Below, piece after piece: positions 23,651-32,236 of a DNA stretch of 64,000 nt (its first letter is position 1; the number at the start of each line of letters is the position of its first letter). Source of the DNA: Neisseria lactamica NS19 (lineage in GTDB: Bacteria; Pseudomonadota; Gammaproteobacteria; Burkholderiales; Neisseriaceae). The notes under the pieces were generated by a model. That model was not told the origin of the DNA. It was given only the letters and a program-made list of their open reading frames with translations, and did not search any database. Made by a program: the position numbers and the translations under genes. Where the stretch lies: contig AEPI01000024.1 in the NCBI GenBank assembly GCA_000193795.2, forward strand, positions 1-64,000. The letters are read 5' to 3'.

Positions 23651-24592
23651 TTATCCTCCTTTGCGGCGGCGGATGACTTCGTTGCCGACATCGGGGTTTT
23701 TACCATTGTTTTGTTTGAAGTCGGGACGGTTTTGGGCGGTCGTGTCGCTGTAGGGGGTGATGTCGGAGAAATCGACCATCAGGCGGTCTGAAGCTTTGAC
23801 GGTTTTGCTGACCTTGTAAGGGCCGGTCCAAAGGGCGTATTGTTCTTGGTATTGGGATTCGTAGGCGGCGGTTTTAGGGGCAATCAGCAGTTTCCGGCTG
23901 TCGCGGTCGACGGCGAAATATTCGAGCTTGGTTTGGGCTTTAAGGGTTTCGGCGTTGTAGAGGTGCAGTTCGGTACGGCTGCGGACGGTGCCGAATACGT
24001 CGACGGTTACGAATACGTCGGTGTCGGCGTATTCGGGCGGTACGACCTCGATGCCGCGCAGGTAGAAGACGGTTTGAATGAGGTTGGTCAGGAAGGAAAC
24101 GTCGCGGGGATTGGCAAGCAGGGTTTCGTTGCGGTAGTCGCCCGTACCGTTGACGGACAGTCCGGCGGAGCGTTCGCCTTTGCGTCCGCTGTTTCTAGTC
24201 AGGGCGGCGGCGGGGGCGTTTAAGACCGATGTGGAAGTGGTAACGCTGGAGAGTGCGTCGGCTTTGGTGGTGGCGGTAGTATCGTAGGTGGGGTAGCTGT
24301 ATCGGGTGGCACTTTCGGGGTTGTTGTGGTAGCCGCCGCGTATCAGTGCGTCGATAGAGTAGCGTCCGCCGCTTATGTTGCCCGAACCTTGGTCGCCCAT
24401 AACGGAGACGTAAAGGGCGGCTTTGCGTCCTTTCAGGGCGGACAAATCCATTTCTTTGACGGCGGCGCGGGACGATGCGGCGACGAGTTCTTGTTCGACG
24501 GCAAAGCGTTTGCCGCTGCCGTGGGAGGGAATACCGGTCAGTGTGCCTCAGGCGGTGAGGATGAGGGGGATGAGGAGGAGTAGGATTTTCAT
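23651..24592 (-). pseudogene. mafA: MafA adhesin lipoprotein gene with TGA at the lipobox cysteine
   Basis: From ATG 24592 the frame reads MKILLLLIPLILTA and then TGA (24548-24550) exactly where the lipobox cysteine codon (TGC) belongs; it continues GTLTGIPSHGSGKRFAVEQE. The rest is an intact 299-residue MafA body (MDLSALKGRKAALYVSVMGD ... FLTNLIQTVFYLRGIEVVPPEYADTDVFVTVDVFG ... EVIRRRKGG) to the stop. One base change (C to A) would explain it. Without the cysteine no lipoprotein is made; restart at an internal ATG would give a protein without a signal. mafA is directly upstream of mafB with only three bases between stop and start. Confidence 0.9.
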
Positions 24593-24666
24593 AGCAGGGT
24601 TTGTTTTATTTTGAATGGGCTTGGGTGTAAAGGGATTTTAAGGTTTTGTAAACAAAATGGACAAAA

Positions 24667-24704
24667 ATGCCGTCTGAAAAGCGGAACGGGCTTTCAGACG
24701 GCAT
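24667..24704. terminator. Inverted DUS pair between anmK and mafA
   Basis: ATGCCGTCTGAA and its inverse with a 14-nt loop lie 6 bases beyond the anmK stop (minus strand), upstream of mafA. Confidence 0.85.
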
Positions 24705-24710
24705 TTGCGC

Positions 24711-25811
24711 TCAATAATAATATCCCGCGCCCAGAATACACGGTTTGGATGCGCCGGTTGCTTTGTGCGGACTGCCGGGGATGCGGTTAATCCAACACGC
24801 CGCCAACCACGCAAATGCGGCCGCCTCCACCCATTGCGGATCGAGATTCAGATCGGCGGTGCTGCGTAAGGAAACGCGTGTGCCGAAACATTCTGCCAAA
24901 TCCGCCATTAAAACAGGATTGCGGATGCCGCCGCCGCAAATGTACATTTGACGGGTATGTGCCGCTGCGTGTGAGACGGCGTCGCAAACGGTTTGCGCGG
25001 TAAAACGGGAAAGCGTCCGTAATACGTCGTATCGGTTTTCACCGCCGTCAAGGTAGGTTTCGAGCCAATTTAGGGCAAACAGTTCGCGCCCCGTGCTTTT
25101 TGGGTGGGGTTGTGAGAAATACGGGTGGGCAAGCAGCCTGTCGAGCAGTTGCGGCAATATGTTGCCTTGCGCCGCATTTGCACCGTTTTTGTCGTAAGGC
25201 AGCTGCCAGTGCGCCTGAGTCCACGCGTCCATCAGCATATTGCCCGGCCCCGTGTCGAAGCCGAAGGCGGGTGCGTCGGACGGAAGGATGCTGATGTTGG
25301 CAATCCCGCCGATATTCAGCACCACGCGTGTTTCTTTGCCGTTGCGGAACAGGGCTTCGTGAAAGGCGGGGACGAGCGGCGCACCTTGTCCGCCGGCGGC
25401 AAGGTCGCGGCTGCGGAAGTCGCCGACGGTAAAAATCCGAGTCAGTTCCGCCAGCAGCGGCAAATCGGCAAGCTGTACGCTGTAACCGTGTTCCGGCGCG
25501 TGTCGGACGGTTTGACCGTGGCAGCCGACGGCGGTAATGTCGGACGGCGCGAGGTTTTGCTTTTTTAATAGTTCGCCCACGGTTTGCGCGTACAGGCGGC
25601 TGAGTTCTTGCGACAACACCCTGCTGCGGTGCAGTTCGTCTGTTCCTATATTTTGCAAAGCAAGCAATGCTGTGCGCAAAGCGTCGGGGTAAGGGATAAA
25701 GGCGTGTCCCTCCGCGCCCAGCCATTTCCCGCCGTCCATCCGTATCAGCACGGCATCCGCCCCGTCCATACTGGTTCCCGACATAATGCCGATGTAAAGC
25801 TGTGTTTCCAT
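24711..25811 (-). CDS. anmK: Anhydro-N-acetylmuramic acid kinase
   Basis: The 366-residue sugar kinase has IGIMSGTSMDGADAVLI at the N-terminus, AVGCHGQTVRHAP, RIFTVGDFRSRDLAAGGQGAPLVPAFH, NIGGIANISIL, FDTGPGNMLMDAW and YICGGGIRNPVLM. It hydrolyses and phosphorylates anhydro-MurNAc to MurNAc-6-P in peptidoglycan recycling, the same pathway as AmpG. Two adjacent ATGs occur; the second (25811) has better spacing to GGGAG. A long in-frame extension upstream is not supported by the family length. Confidence 0.96.
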   Translation of the reverse strand: METQLYIGIMSGTSMDGADAVLIRMDGGKWLGAEGHAFIPYPDALRTALLALQNIGTDELHRSRVLSQELSRLYAQTVGELLKKQNLAPSDITAVGCHGQTVRHAPEHGYSVQLADLPLLAELTRIFTVGDFRSRDLAAGGQGAPLVPAFHEALFRNGKETRVVLNIGGIANISILPSDAPAFGFDTGPGNMLMDAWTQAHWQLPYDKNGANAAQGNILPQLLDRLLAHPYFSQPHPKSTGRELFALNWLETYLDGGENRYDVLRTLSRFTAQTVCDAVSHAAAHTRQMYICGGGIRNPVLMADLAECFGTRVSLRSTADLNLDPQWVEAAAFAWLAACWINRIPGSPHKATGASKPCILGAGYYY

Positions 25812-25964
25812 CATCACTCCCGAACCGGTGCAAAACGCCATTTTAACGTGTATCGGCGCGTCTATACCGATTTGCCGCCGCAGTGTAAATAAATGTTTCA
25901 AGACGGATTGCAAAAGGTTACAATATCCGCGAAAACCCTTTCTGTGTCCACTAAGGAATCTTCC

Positions 25965-27539
25965 ATGGCTCAAACTCAAATGAGTGCGAACTTGAAACTG
26001 ATTAACGCCGTCTTTGCCGCCATGCTGGTAGGCATAGTCGGCTATTTTATCTATTGGGGTTTGGGTTACACCCACTACACGAACAGCGTGCTTTTCATCA
26101 TTGCCACGATGTTCGGCGTATTTATGGCGTTCAACGTCGGCGGCAATGATATTGCCAACTCTTTCGGTACCAGCGTCGGATCCGGGACGCTGACTATCCC
26201 GCAGGCTTTGCTGATTGCGGCGGTGTTTGAGGTCAGCGGCGCGGTTATCGCGGGCGGCGAGGTAACCGATACCATACGCAAAGGCATCGTTGATCTGAAC
26301 GGTATGAACCTCGAGCCTATGCAGTTTGTGTTTATTATGATGTCCGCACTCTTGGCGGCGGCGTTGTGGCTGCTGTTCGCGTCCCGCAAAGGCCTGCCGG
26401 TTTCGACGACGCACGCGATTATCGGCGGCATCGTCGGCAGCGCGTTGTGTATGGCGTTTACACACAATGCCGACGGGGTGGCGTTGATACGGTGGGGCAA
26501 GCTGGGCGAAATCGGAATGTCTTGGGTATTGTCGCCCGTTTTGGGCGGCGCGGTTTCCTATTTCCTGTTTTCCCGCGTCAAGAAAAATGTCTTAGATTAC
26601 AATGCTTGGGCGGAAGGCACGCTCAAAGGCATCAAGCAGGAGAAAAAGGCGTATAAAGAACAGCACCGCCTGTTTTTCGAGGGTTTGTCCGAAGCGGAAA
26701 AAATCGAATATGCCACCAAAATGGCGCACGACGCGCAAATTTACGACGAGCCGGAATTCGATCCGCAAGAGCTGCAATCCGAGTATTATCGCGGGCTGTA
26801 TGTGTTCGACAACCGCAAAGACAATGTCGATTCTTACAAGGCGCTGCATTCCTGGGTTCCCTTTATCGCTTCGTTCGGCGCGATGATGATTTCCGCGATG
26901 CTGATTTTCAAGGGCTTGAAAAACCTGCATTTGGGGATGAGCAACGTCAACAGCTTCCTGACCATCTTTATGATAGGCGCGGCGGTGTGGATGGGGACGT
27001 TTGTTTTTGCAAAAAGCCTCAAGCGTAAAGATTTGGGCAAATCGACCTTTCAGATGTTTTCTTGGATGCAGGTCTTTACCGCCTGCGGCTTCGCATTCAG
27101 CCACGGTGCGAACGATATTGCCAACGCCATCGGGCCGTTTGCCGCGATTATGGATGTTTTGCGTACCAACAGCGTTGCCGCGCAAAATGCCGTTCCTCCG
27201 ATTGCGATGCTGACTTTCGGTATCGCGCTGATTGTCGGTTTGTGGTTTGTCGGTAAAGAGGTGATTAAAACCGTCGGTACGAGTTTGGCAGAAATGCACC
27301 CTGCTTCGGGATTTACCGCCGAACTGTCCGCCGCCTCCGTCGTGATGGGCGCGTCGCTGATGGGGCTGCCCGTGTCCAGCACGCACATCTTGGTCGGCGC
27401 GGTACTCGGCATCGGACTGGTCAACCGCAATGCCAATTGGAAACTGATGAAGCCCATCGGCCTGGCCTGGGTCATTACCCTGCCTGCCGCCGCCGTATTG
27501 TCGGTTGCCGGTTATTTGGTTTTGCAGACGGTATTCTGA
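25965..27539 (+). CDS. pit: Inorganic phosphate transporter, PiT family
   Basis: The 524-residue membrane protein has the two PiT signature repeats: FNVGGNDIANSFGTSVGSGTL with GLPVSTTHAIIGGIVGSAL, and FSHGANDIANAIGPFAAI with GLPVSSTHILVGAVLGIGL. They are separated by a charged cytoplasmic loop of about 90 residues (NAWAEGTLKGIKQEKKAYKEQ ...). It imports phosphate with protons or sodium. ATG 25965 has TAAGGAAT upstream. It is divergent from anmK. Confidence 0.95.
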   Translation: MAQTQMSANLKLINAVFAAMLVGIVGYFIYWGLGYTHYTNSVLFIIATMFGVFMAFNVGGNDIANSFGTSVGSGTLTIPQALLIAAVFEVSGAVIAGGEVTDTIRKGIVDLNGMNLEPMQFVFIMMSALLAAALWLLFASRKGLPVSTTHAIIGGIVGSALCMAFTHNADGVALIRWGKLGEIGMSWVLSPVLGGAVSYFLFSRVKKNVLDYNAWAEGTLKGIKQEKKAYKEQHRLFFEGLSEAEKIEYATKMAHDAQIYDEPEFDPQELQSEYYRGLYVFDNRKDNVDSYKALHSWVPFIASFGAMMISAMLIFKGLKNLHLGMSNVNSFLTIFMIGAAVWMGTFVFAKSLKRKDLGKSTFQMFSWMQVFTACGFAFSHGANDIANAIGPFAAIMDVLRTNSVAAQNAVPPIAMLTFGIALIVGLWFVGKEVIKTVGTSLAEMHPASGFTAELSAASVVMGASLMGLPVSSTHILVGAVLGIGLVNRNANWKLMKPIGLAWVITLPAAAVLSVAGYLVLQTVF

Positions 27540-27552
27540 TTGTTAAACGGTT

Positions 27553-27581
27553 ATGCCGTCCGAACTTCTTTCAGACGGCAT
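27553..27581. terminator. Inverted DUS pair after pit
   Basis: ATGCCGTCCGAA (variant arm) pairs with TTCAGACGGCAT and is followed by TTTTT. Confidence 0.85.
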
Positions 27582-27698
27582 TTTTGTTTGCAAGTCCGGT
27601 TTGGCGGAAATATGGGTTTATAGGTCAAACAGAGGGCAGGCTGCCGTATCGTTATGAGATGGCGTTGCCATTCCGGAAAACAGGTTGTAAAAAACAAA

Positions 27699-27726
27699 AT
27701 GCCGTCTGAACCTTTTTCAGACGGCA
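27699..27726. terminator. Inverted DUS pair after hemN
   Basis: DUS and inverse with a 4-nt loop, 19 bases past the minus-strand hemN stop. Confidence 0.85.
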
Positions 27727-27745
27727 TTTGTACGCTGAAAACCGG

Positions 27746-29158
27746 TCAGACTGTTTGCGAATATTTTGCTTTGGTTTCCTTGTGGCGCAAGTGGTAGTCG
27801 AACACCATAGCGATGTTGCGGATGAGGAAGCGTCCCTTCGGGGTAACGGTCAGTCCCTGCTTGTTCAGGCTGACGAGTCCCAAATTTGCAAGTTTTTCCA
27901 GATCGGCGAGCTCGTCTTTGAAGTAGCGGTCGAACGGAGTGCCGGATATGTCTTCGTAAAAACGGTAGTCGAGCGCGAAACGGCACATCAAATCCTGAAT
28001 GATATTGCGGCGCAGGATGTCGTCCCGATTCAGCCGGTAGCCGCGCATAACGGGCAGTCTGCCTTCATCGATGGCGGCATAGTAGGCATCGATGTCGCGT
28101 TCGTTTTGGGAGTAGGTGTCGCCGATTTTGCCGATGGACGACACTCCGATGGCAACCAGGTCGCAATCCGCATAGGTCGAATAACCTTGGAAATTGCGTT
28201 GCAGCAACCCTTTTTCGAGAGCGGTGGATAATTCGTCGTCCGGCTTGGCAAAATGATCCATGCCGATGAAGACGTAGCCGCGTTCGGTCAGAAATTCGAC
28301 ACAATATTGCAGCATATCGAGCTTTTCCTCGCTGCCGGGAACGGCGGCGGTATCGATGCGGCGTTGCGGTTTGAAAACGTGCGGCAGGTGGGCGTAGTGG
28401 TAAAGGGCGAGGCGGTCGGGATCGAGCGACAAAACCGTGTCTATGGTGGTTTTGATGCTTTCCGAAGTCTGATACGGCAGGCCGTAAATCAAGTCGACGC
28501 TGACGGATTTGAACCCTGCCTCACGGGCGGCATCGATGACTTCTTTGGTTTCTTCGTAACTTTGGATGCGGTTGACCGCCGCCTGCACTTTGGGGTCGAA
28601 ATCCTGAATGCCCACACTCATACGGTTGAAGCCGAGTTTGCCCAGTTTGAGGACGGTTTCCCGGCTGACTTTGCGCGGGTCGATTTCGATGGAGTATTCC
28701 CCGTTCGGAATCAGTTGGAAATATTTCCGTATCATCTCAAAGACGCGTTCCAACTGATTGTCGCTCAAAAAAGTCGGCGTACCGCCGCCGAAGTGCAGTT
28801 GGGAAAGCGGATGCCGCCCGCCCAAATGCGGGGCAAGCAGTTTCATTTCTTTTTCAAGATATTCGATGTAGGCATCGGCGCGGCCCTTGTCTTTGGTAAT
28901 GATTTTGTTGCAGCCGCAGTAGTAGCAGATGGTATTGCAAAAGGGGATGTGGATGTAAAGGGAAAGCGGTTTGTCTGACGCATCCGCGCCGAGCGTATGC
29001 AGGGCCTCGAGATATTCCTTTTCGCGGAAACCGCCGTGGAAACGGTCTGCGGTAGGGTAGGAGGTGTAGCGCGGGCCGCTGGACGGCAGGCCGGCAATCA
29101 GCTCGCGGTCAAACTCGGGACGGGTATTGTGATTGTTCTGTATCTGTATAATTTTCAT
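27746..29158 (-). CDS. hemN: Oxygen-independent coproporphyrinogen III dehydrogenase
   Basis: This 470-residue radical-SAM enzyme has RYTSYPTADRF near the N-terminus, the cluster motif CNTICYYCGC (Cys74, 78, 81, plus 83), HFGGGTPTFL, SIEIDPRKV, NRMSVGIQDFDPKVQ, DLIYGLPYQT and GMDHFAKPDDEL. It makes protoporphyrinogen without oxygen, for haem synthesis under low oxygen. It is divergent from fnr, and an FNR-type box lies in the shared 134-base gap, which fits anaerobic control. Confidence 0.97.
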   Translation of the reverse strand: MKIIQIQNNHNTRPEFDRELIAGLPSSGPRYTSYPTADRFHGGFREKEYLEALHTLGADASDKPLSLYIHIPFCNTICYYCGCNKIITKDKGRADAYIEYLEKEMKLLAPHLGGRHPLSQLHFGGGTPTFLSDNQLERVFEMIRKYFQLIPNGEYSIEIDPRKVSRETVLKLGKLGFNRMSVGIQDFDPKVQAAVNRIQSYEETKEVIDAAREAGFKSVSVDLIYGLPYQTSESIKTTIDTVLSLDPDRLALYHYAHLPHVFKPQRRIDTAAVPGSEEKLDMLQYCVEFLTERGYVFIGMDHFAKPDDELSTALEKGLLQRNFQGYSTYADCDLVAIGVSSIGKIGDTYSQNERDIDAYYAAIDEGRLPVMRGYRLNRDDILRRNIIQDLMCRFALDYRFYEDISGTPFDRYFKDELADLEKLANLGLVSLNKQGLTVTPKGRFLIRNIAMVFDYHLRHKETKAKYSQTV

Positions 29159-29233
29159 GGTGCGTGTTCGATTTTATGATGTTCGTCAAATTTTGGATAG
29201 TTTGGTAAAATGCCGCCGTATGATAAACCTGTC

Positions 29234-29247
29234 TTGATATGTGTCAA
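29234..29247. promoter_or_regulatory. Candidate FNR box between hemN and fnr
   Basis: TTGATATGTGTCAA matches the palindrome TTGAT-N4-ATCAA at 9 of 10 conserved bases. It lies 46 bases before fnr and 76 bases before hemN, so it could control either gene. Confidence 0.6.
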
Positions 29248-29292
29248 CAAGCACATAATCATGACGGGGCAAAACGCACAAAAAGGTACGGT

Positions 29293-30027
29293 ATGGCTCC
29301 GCATAATACTACACATCAGATGAAAACGCTGTGTTCTTCCTGTTCCCTGAGGGAACTCTGCCTGCCTGTCGGACTGCTGCCCAACGAGTTCAGCCAGCTC
29401 GATGCCGTTATCCGCCAAAGCCGCCGCCTGAAAAAAGGCGAATACCTGTTCCGTGCCGGCGAAGCCTTTACCTCGCTCTTTGCCATCCGTTCGGGTTTCT
29501 TCAAAACAACCGTCGCCAGTCAGGACGGACGCGATCAGGTAACGGGTTTCTTTATGTCGGGCGAACTCATCGGTATGGACGGTATCTGTTCCCACGTGCA
29601 CAGTTGCGACGCGGTCGCCTTGGAAGACAGCGAGGTATGCGAGCTGCCGTTTACCCATATCGAAGAACTCGGTCAGAATATCCCCAGCCTGCGTACCCAC
29701 TTTTTCCGTATGATGAGCCGCGAAATTGTGCGCGACCAAGGGGTAATGCTGCTTTTGGGCAATATGCGTGCCGAAGAGAGGATTGCCGCCTTTCTGTTAA
29801 ACCTTTCCCAACGCCTTTATTCGCGCGGTTTTGCCGCCAACGATTTCATCTTGCGTATGTCGCGCGAAGAAATAGGCAGCTATATCGGCCTGAAACTCGA
29901 AACCGTCAGCCGCACGTTATCCAAATTTCATCAGGAAGGGTTGATTTCCGTCGAGCACAAGCACATCAAAATCCTCAATCTGCAGGCACTGAAGAAAATG
30001 GTGTCCGGCTGCTCGCACGCCATTTGA
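29293..30027 (+). CDS. fnr: Anaerobic regulator FNR
   Basis: The 244-residue CRP-family protein has the FNR cluster cysteines: Cys14, 17 and 23 in CSSCSLRELC, and Cys105 in HSCDAVAL. A cyclic-nucleotide-type beta-roll follows, and the recognition helix is EEIGSYIGLKLETVSRTLSKF, with the ETVSR core of FNR. It senses oxygen loss through a 4Fe-4S cluster and controls denitrification and anaerobic genes. ATG 29293 has AAAAGG upstream at 8 bases. Confidence 0.96.
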   Translation: MAPHNTTHQMKTLCSSCSLRELCLPVGLLPNEFSQLDAVIRQSRRLKKGEYLFRAGEAFTSLFAIRSGFFKTTVASQDGRDQVTGFFMSGELIGMDGICSHVHSCDAVALEDSEVCELPFTHIEELGQNIPSLRTHFFRMMSREIVRDQGVMLLLGNMRAEERIAAFLLNLSQRLYSRGFAANDFILRMSREEIGSYIGLKLETVSRTLSKFHQEGLISVEHKHIKILNLQALKKMVSGCSHAI

Positions 30028-30054
30028 GCCATTGTCGTCCGGGATAATGCATAT

Positions 30055-30111
30055 AGGCAGGATATTTGTTCCCATAATTTCAGATGGTACGGGAAAGCAA
30101 ATATCCTGCCT
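30055..30111. terminator. Long inverted repeat after fnr
   Basis: AGGCAGGATATTTG (30055-30068) and CAAATATCCTGCCT (30098-30111) are perfectly complementary, with a 29-base loop, then TTGTTTT. This may be the fnr terminator, although the loop is long. Confidence 0.6.
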
Positions 30112-30150
30112 TTGTTTTACAGACAAAATGCCGTCTGAAGGGAGTTGATT

Positions 30151-30375
30151 ATGGCAACAATAATGGAAAAAGATGTATTGATTGAAGTTGTAGCTTCAGG
30201 TTTGGCTTTAATTAGCCGCAAATTAAAATACAATCTAGAGTATTTGAATAATAATGAAGATTGTAATAGGTTGACTGAAATAAGAAATTACCTATATTCA
30301 ACATTCTCGGATGAGATTGATTATGAAAAAATCTTAAGTGAATGCAAGGCTATCAAACAAAAATATCAAAGGTAA
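30151..30375 (+). CDS. Small unknown protein, 74 residues
   Basis: No family is recognised. It is a helical, AT-rich coded protein (MATIMEKDVLIEVVASGLAL ... NLEYLNNNEDCNRLTEIRNYL ... KILSECKAIKQKYQR) without a signal. The ribosome site GAAGGGAG at 30137-30144 is partly formed by the DUS at 30128-30139. It lies 3 bases before the next small gene, so the two form a pair inserted between fnr and cysB. Confidence 0.65.
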   Translation: MATIMEKDVLIEVVASGLALISRKLKYNLEYLNNNEDCNRLTEIRNYLYSTFSDEIDYEKILSECKAIKQKYQR

Positions 30376-30378
30376 ATC

Positions 30379-30681
30379 ATGGACTGGTTACATACTATTT
30401 TCCTTTGCTTTGTTTGGATTGTTGCCGTTGTTGCGGCGGGCGTTACTCTGTATGTCGTGGTTGCGTTGCCCATTGCGTTGATAACCGCCGTCGTTGGCAT
30501 TGTTTACGGTTTTTTCAGGTTGTTTTTACCGTTCCTGCCTGACTTTTGGGAAAGTGTCGGCAGCACCGCAGAAAAGAAAAGCGGTTTTGATTGGGGAGAG
30601 CGGACAGAAGCCGACAAGCACCGCGAGTTAGTGGAGCATATCCGCATTCAGAACATGAACGAAGAACGAAACAGACGATAG
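30379..30681 (+). CDS. Small unknown membrane protein, 100 residues
   Basis: There are two adjacent hydrophobic segments (TIFLCFVWIVAVVAAGVTLYVVV and IALITAVVGIVYGFFRLFLPFL), then a hydrophilic C-terminal tail rich in Glu, Arg and Lys (FDWGERTEADKHRELVEHI). No family is recognised. It starts 3 bases after the preceding 74-residue gene and is probably co-transcribed. It could be a membrane partner of that protein, but nothing shows this directly. Confidence 0.65.
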   Translation: MDWLHTIFLCFVWIVAVVAAGVTLYVVVALPIALITAVVGIVYGFFRLFLPFLPDFWESVGSTAEKKSGFDWGERTEADKHRELVEHIRIQNMNEERNRR

Positions 30682-30699
30682 CAAATACTATAATGAAAA

Positions 30700-30721
30700 A
30701 TTACCGCTCTCGGGCGGTAAT
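30700..30721 (+). terminator. Short inverted repeat after the membrane protein gene
   Basis: ATTACCGC and GCGGTAAT pair with a 6-nt loop, without a clear T run. The following 190 bases to cysB contain no supported gene, only a short frame (AAIGMLNANRLLEKIVLS) that may be a relic. Confidence 0.45.
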
Positions 30722-30911
30722 AATGTAGTAACTAACACCCGGCCACAATCAAAAGTGGTAGAAAAATACAATTAGCTGCTATCGGTATGCTGAATGCTAA
30801 CCGCTTATTGGAAAAAATAGTTTTATCGTAAAATGAAATCGTCCGCCATAGAGTGCTTGCGGGTTTTTCGTACTGCAACAAAAGCCCCGAACTTCATCGT
30901 TTGGGGAAACA

Positions 30912-31862
30912 CTAAATAGAAAAATCTTCGCTGACGGGTGTGTACAGGATTTTGTCCACCTTTTCACGGGTCAGGTGCGGCGCAAACGATTGGATAAAGT
31001 CGTAAGCGTATCCGCGCAAATAAGTATCGCTGCGCAAAGCAATCCACGTCGGCGACGGCTCGAACAGGTGTGCCGCATCCACAAGCTGCAAATCCCCGTC
31101 CGTATCCGGGTTGTACGCCATCTTTGCCATCAATCCTACGCCCAAACCCAAGCGTACGTAAGTTTTTAATACATCAGTATCCGCCGCCGCCAATGCGACA
31201 TCGGGGTGTTCCAAACGAGCTTTGGCGAATGCCCGTGCAATACTGCTGCCTGTGTTGAATGCGAATTCATAAGTAATTAGTGGAAATCTTGCCAAATCTT
31301 CAATGCGGAGGGGGTTTCTGCATTCGAGCAGCGGATGGTCGTTCGGCACAATCACCGCATGAGTCCAGTCATAGCAGGGGAGTTTTCCCAGTTCGGGATG
31401 GTCGTCTATCCGTTCCGTAACAATCGCCAAATCCGCTTCGCCCGAAGCAGCCATCCGCACAATGGCGGACGGGCTTCCCTGTTTGATGGTCAGATTGACT
31501 TTCGGGTAGCGTTTCACGAAATCGGCAACAATCAACGGTAGGGCATAACGCGCCTGAGTATGCGTTGTGGCAACCGTCAGCGAGCCGCTGTCGTGTCCGG
31601 TAAACTCGCTGCCGATATTTTTAATGTTCTGGACATCGCGCAAAATACGTTCTGCAATATCCAAAACCGCCTTGCCCGGCTGCGAGACGGAAACCACGCG
31701 CTTGCCGCTGCGGATAAAAATCCGAATGCCGATTTCTTCTTCCAATAATTTGATTTGTTTGGAAATACCGGGTTGCGAGGTAAACAAGGCTTCGGCTGCT
31801 TCGGAAACATTCAGGTTGTGCCGGTAAACTTCCAAGGCGTATTTCAATTGTTGTAATTTCAT
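30912..31862 (-). CDS. cysB: CysB-type LysR family regulator
   Basis: The product is 316 residues. The N-terminal winged helix (MKLQQLKYALEVYRHNLNVSEAAEALFTSQPGISKQIKLLEEEIG) is characteristic of CysB, and the effector domain has TTHTQARYALP, KQGSPSAIVRMAASGEADLAI and LGLGVGLMAKMAY. It probably controls cysteine and sulfur assimilation genes in response to O-acetylserine-type signals. It is convergent with the small gene pair, and divergent from rmpM across a 374-base gap. Confidence 0.94.
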   Translation of the reverse strand: MKLQQLKYALEVYRHNLNVSEAAEALFTSQPGISKQIKLLEEEIGIRIFIRSGKRVVSVSQPGKAVLDIAERILRDVQNIKNIGSEFTGHDSGSLTVATTHTQARYALPLIVADFVKRYPKVNLTIKQGSPSAIVRMAASGEADLAIVTERIDDHPELGKLPCYDWTHAVIVPNDHPLLECRNPLRIEDLARFPLITYEFAFNTGSSIARAFAKARLEHPDVALAAADTDVLKTYVRLGLGVGLMAKMAYNPDTDGDLQLVDAAHLFEPSPTWIALRSDTYLRGYAYDFIQSFAPHLTREKVDKILYTPVSEDFSI

Positions 31863-32101
31863 GGCGGGTCGGTGTGGGTCTGTATCGGGTGGCTGAACAT
31901 TGTTTATAATTTATCATATTTTCTTGCAGGTACGGTATGGGGCTTTGCCGATGTGTTTGTTGTTTTTGTGCAACGGCAGTCGTGCGATATGGAAAAAATC
32001 CCCCTAACATAATCTCTAACATAATGAAGTAAAATTAATTTTTCAACCTGTCCGGGCATTGGGGCGCAGGCCGTCCCATACTTGTTTTCAGGCGTTGAGT
32101 A

Positions 32102-32131
32102 TTGACAGTCCGCCCCAGGTTTCTTTATAGT
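32102..32131 (+). promoter_or_regulatory. Probable rmpM promoter
   Basis: TTGACA (32102-32107), 18-base spacer and TATAGT (32126-32131), about 105 bases before the rmpM start. The match fits the high expression of this protein. Confidence 0.7.
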
Positions 32132-32236
32132 GGAGACTGAAATATCCGATTTGCCGCCAAGTTTTACAGCGGCCCGTATGTTGGCAATTCAGCAGCTTCT
32201 CCTGTATCTGCTGTACAAATTTAATGAGGGAATAAA

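Noticed and set aside
24548..24550. Selenocysteine or readthrough at the mafA TGA
   Set aside because: The position is normally a lipobox cysteine, no SECIS-like hairpin is evident after it, and a selenocysteine lipobox is unknown to me.
25812..26465. In-frame N-terminal extension of anmK
   Set aside because: It runs across the divergent phosphate permease gene and adds residues absent from the family.
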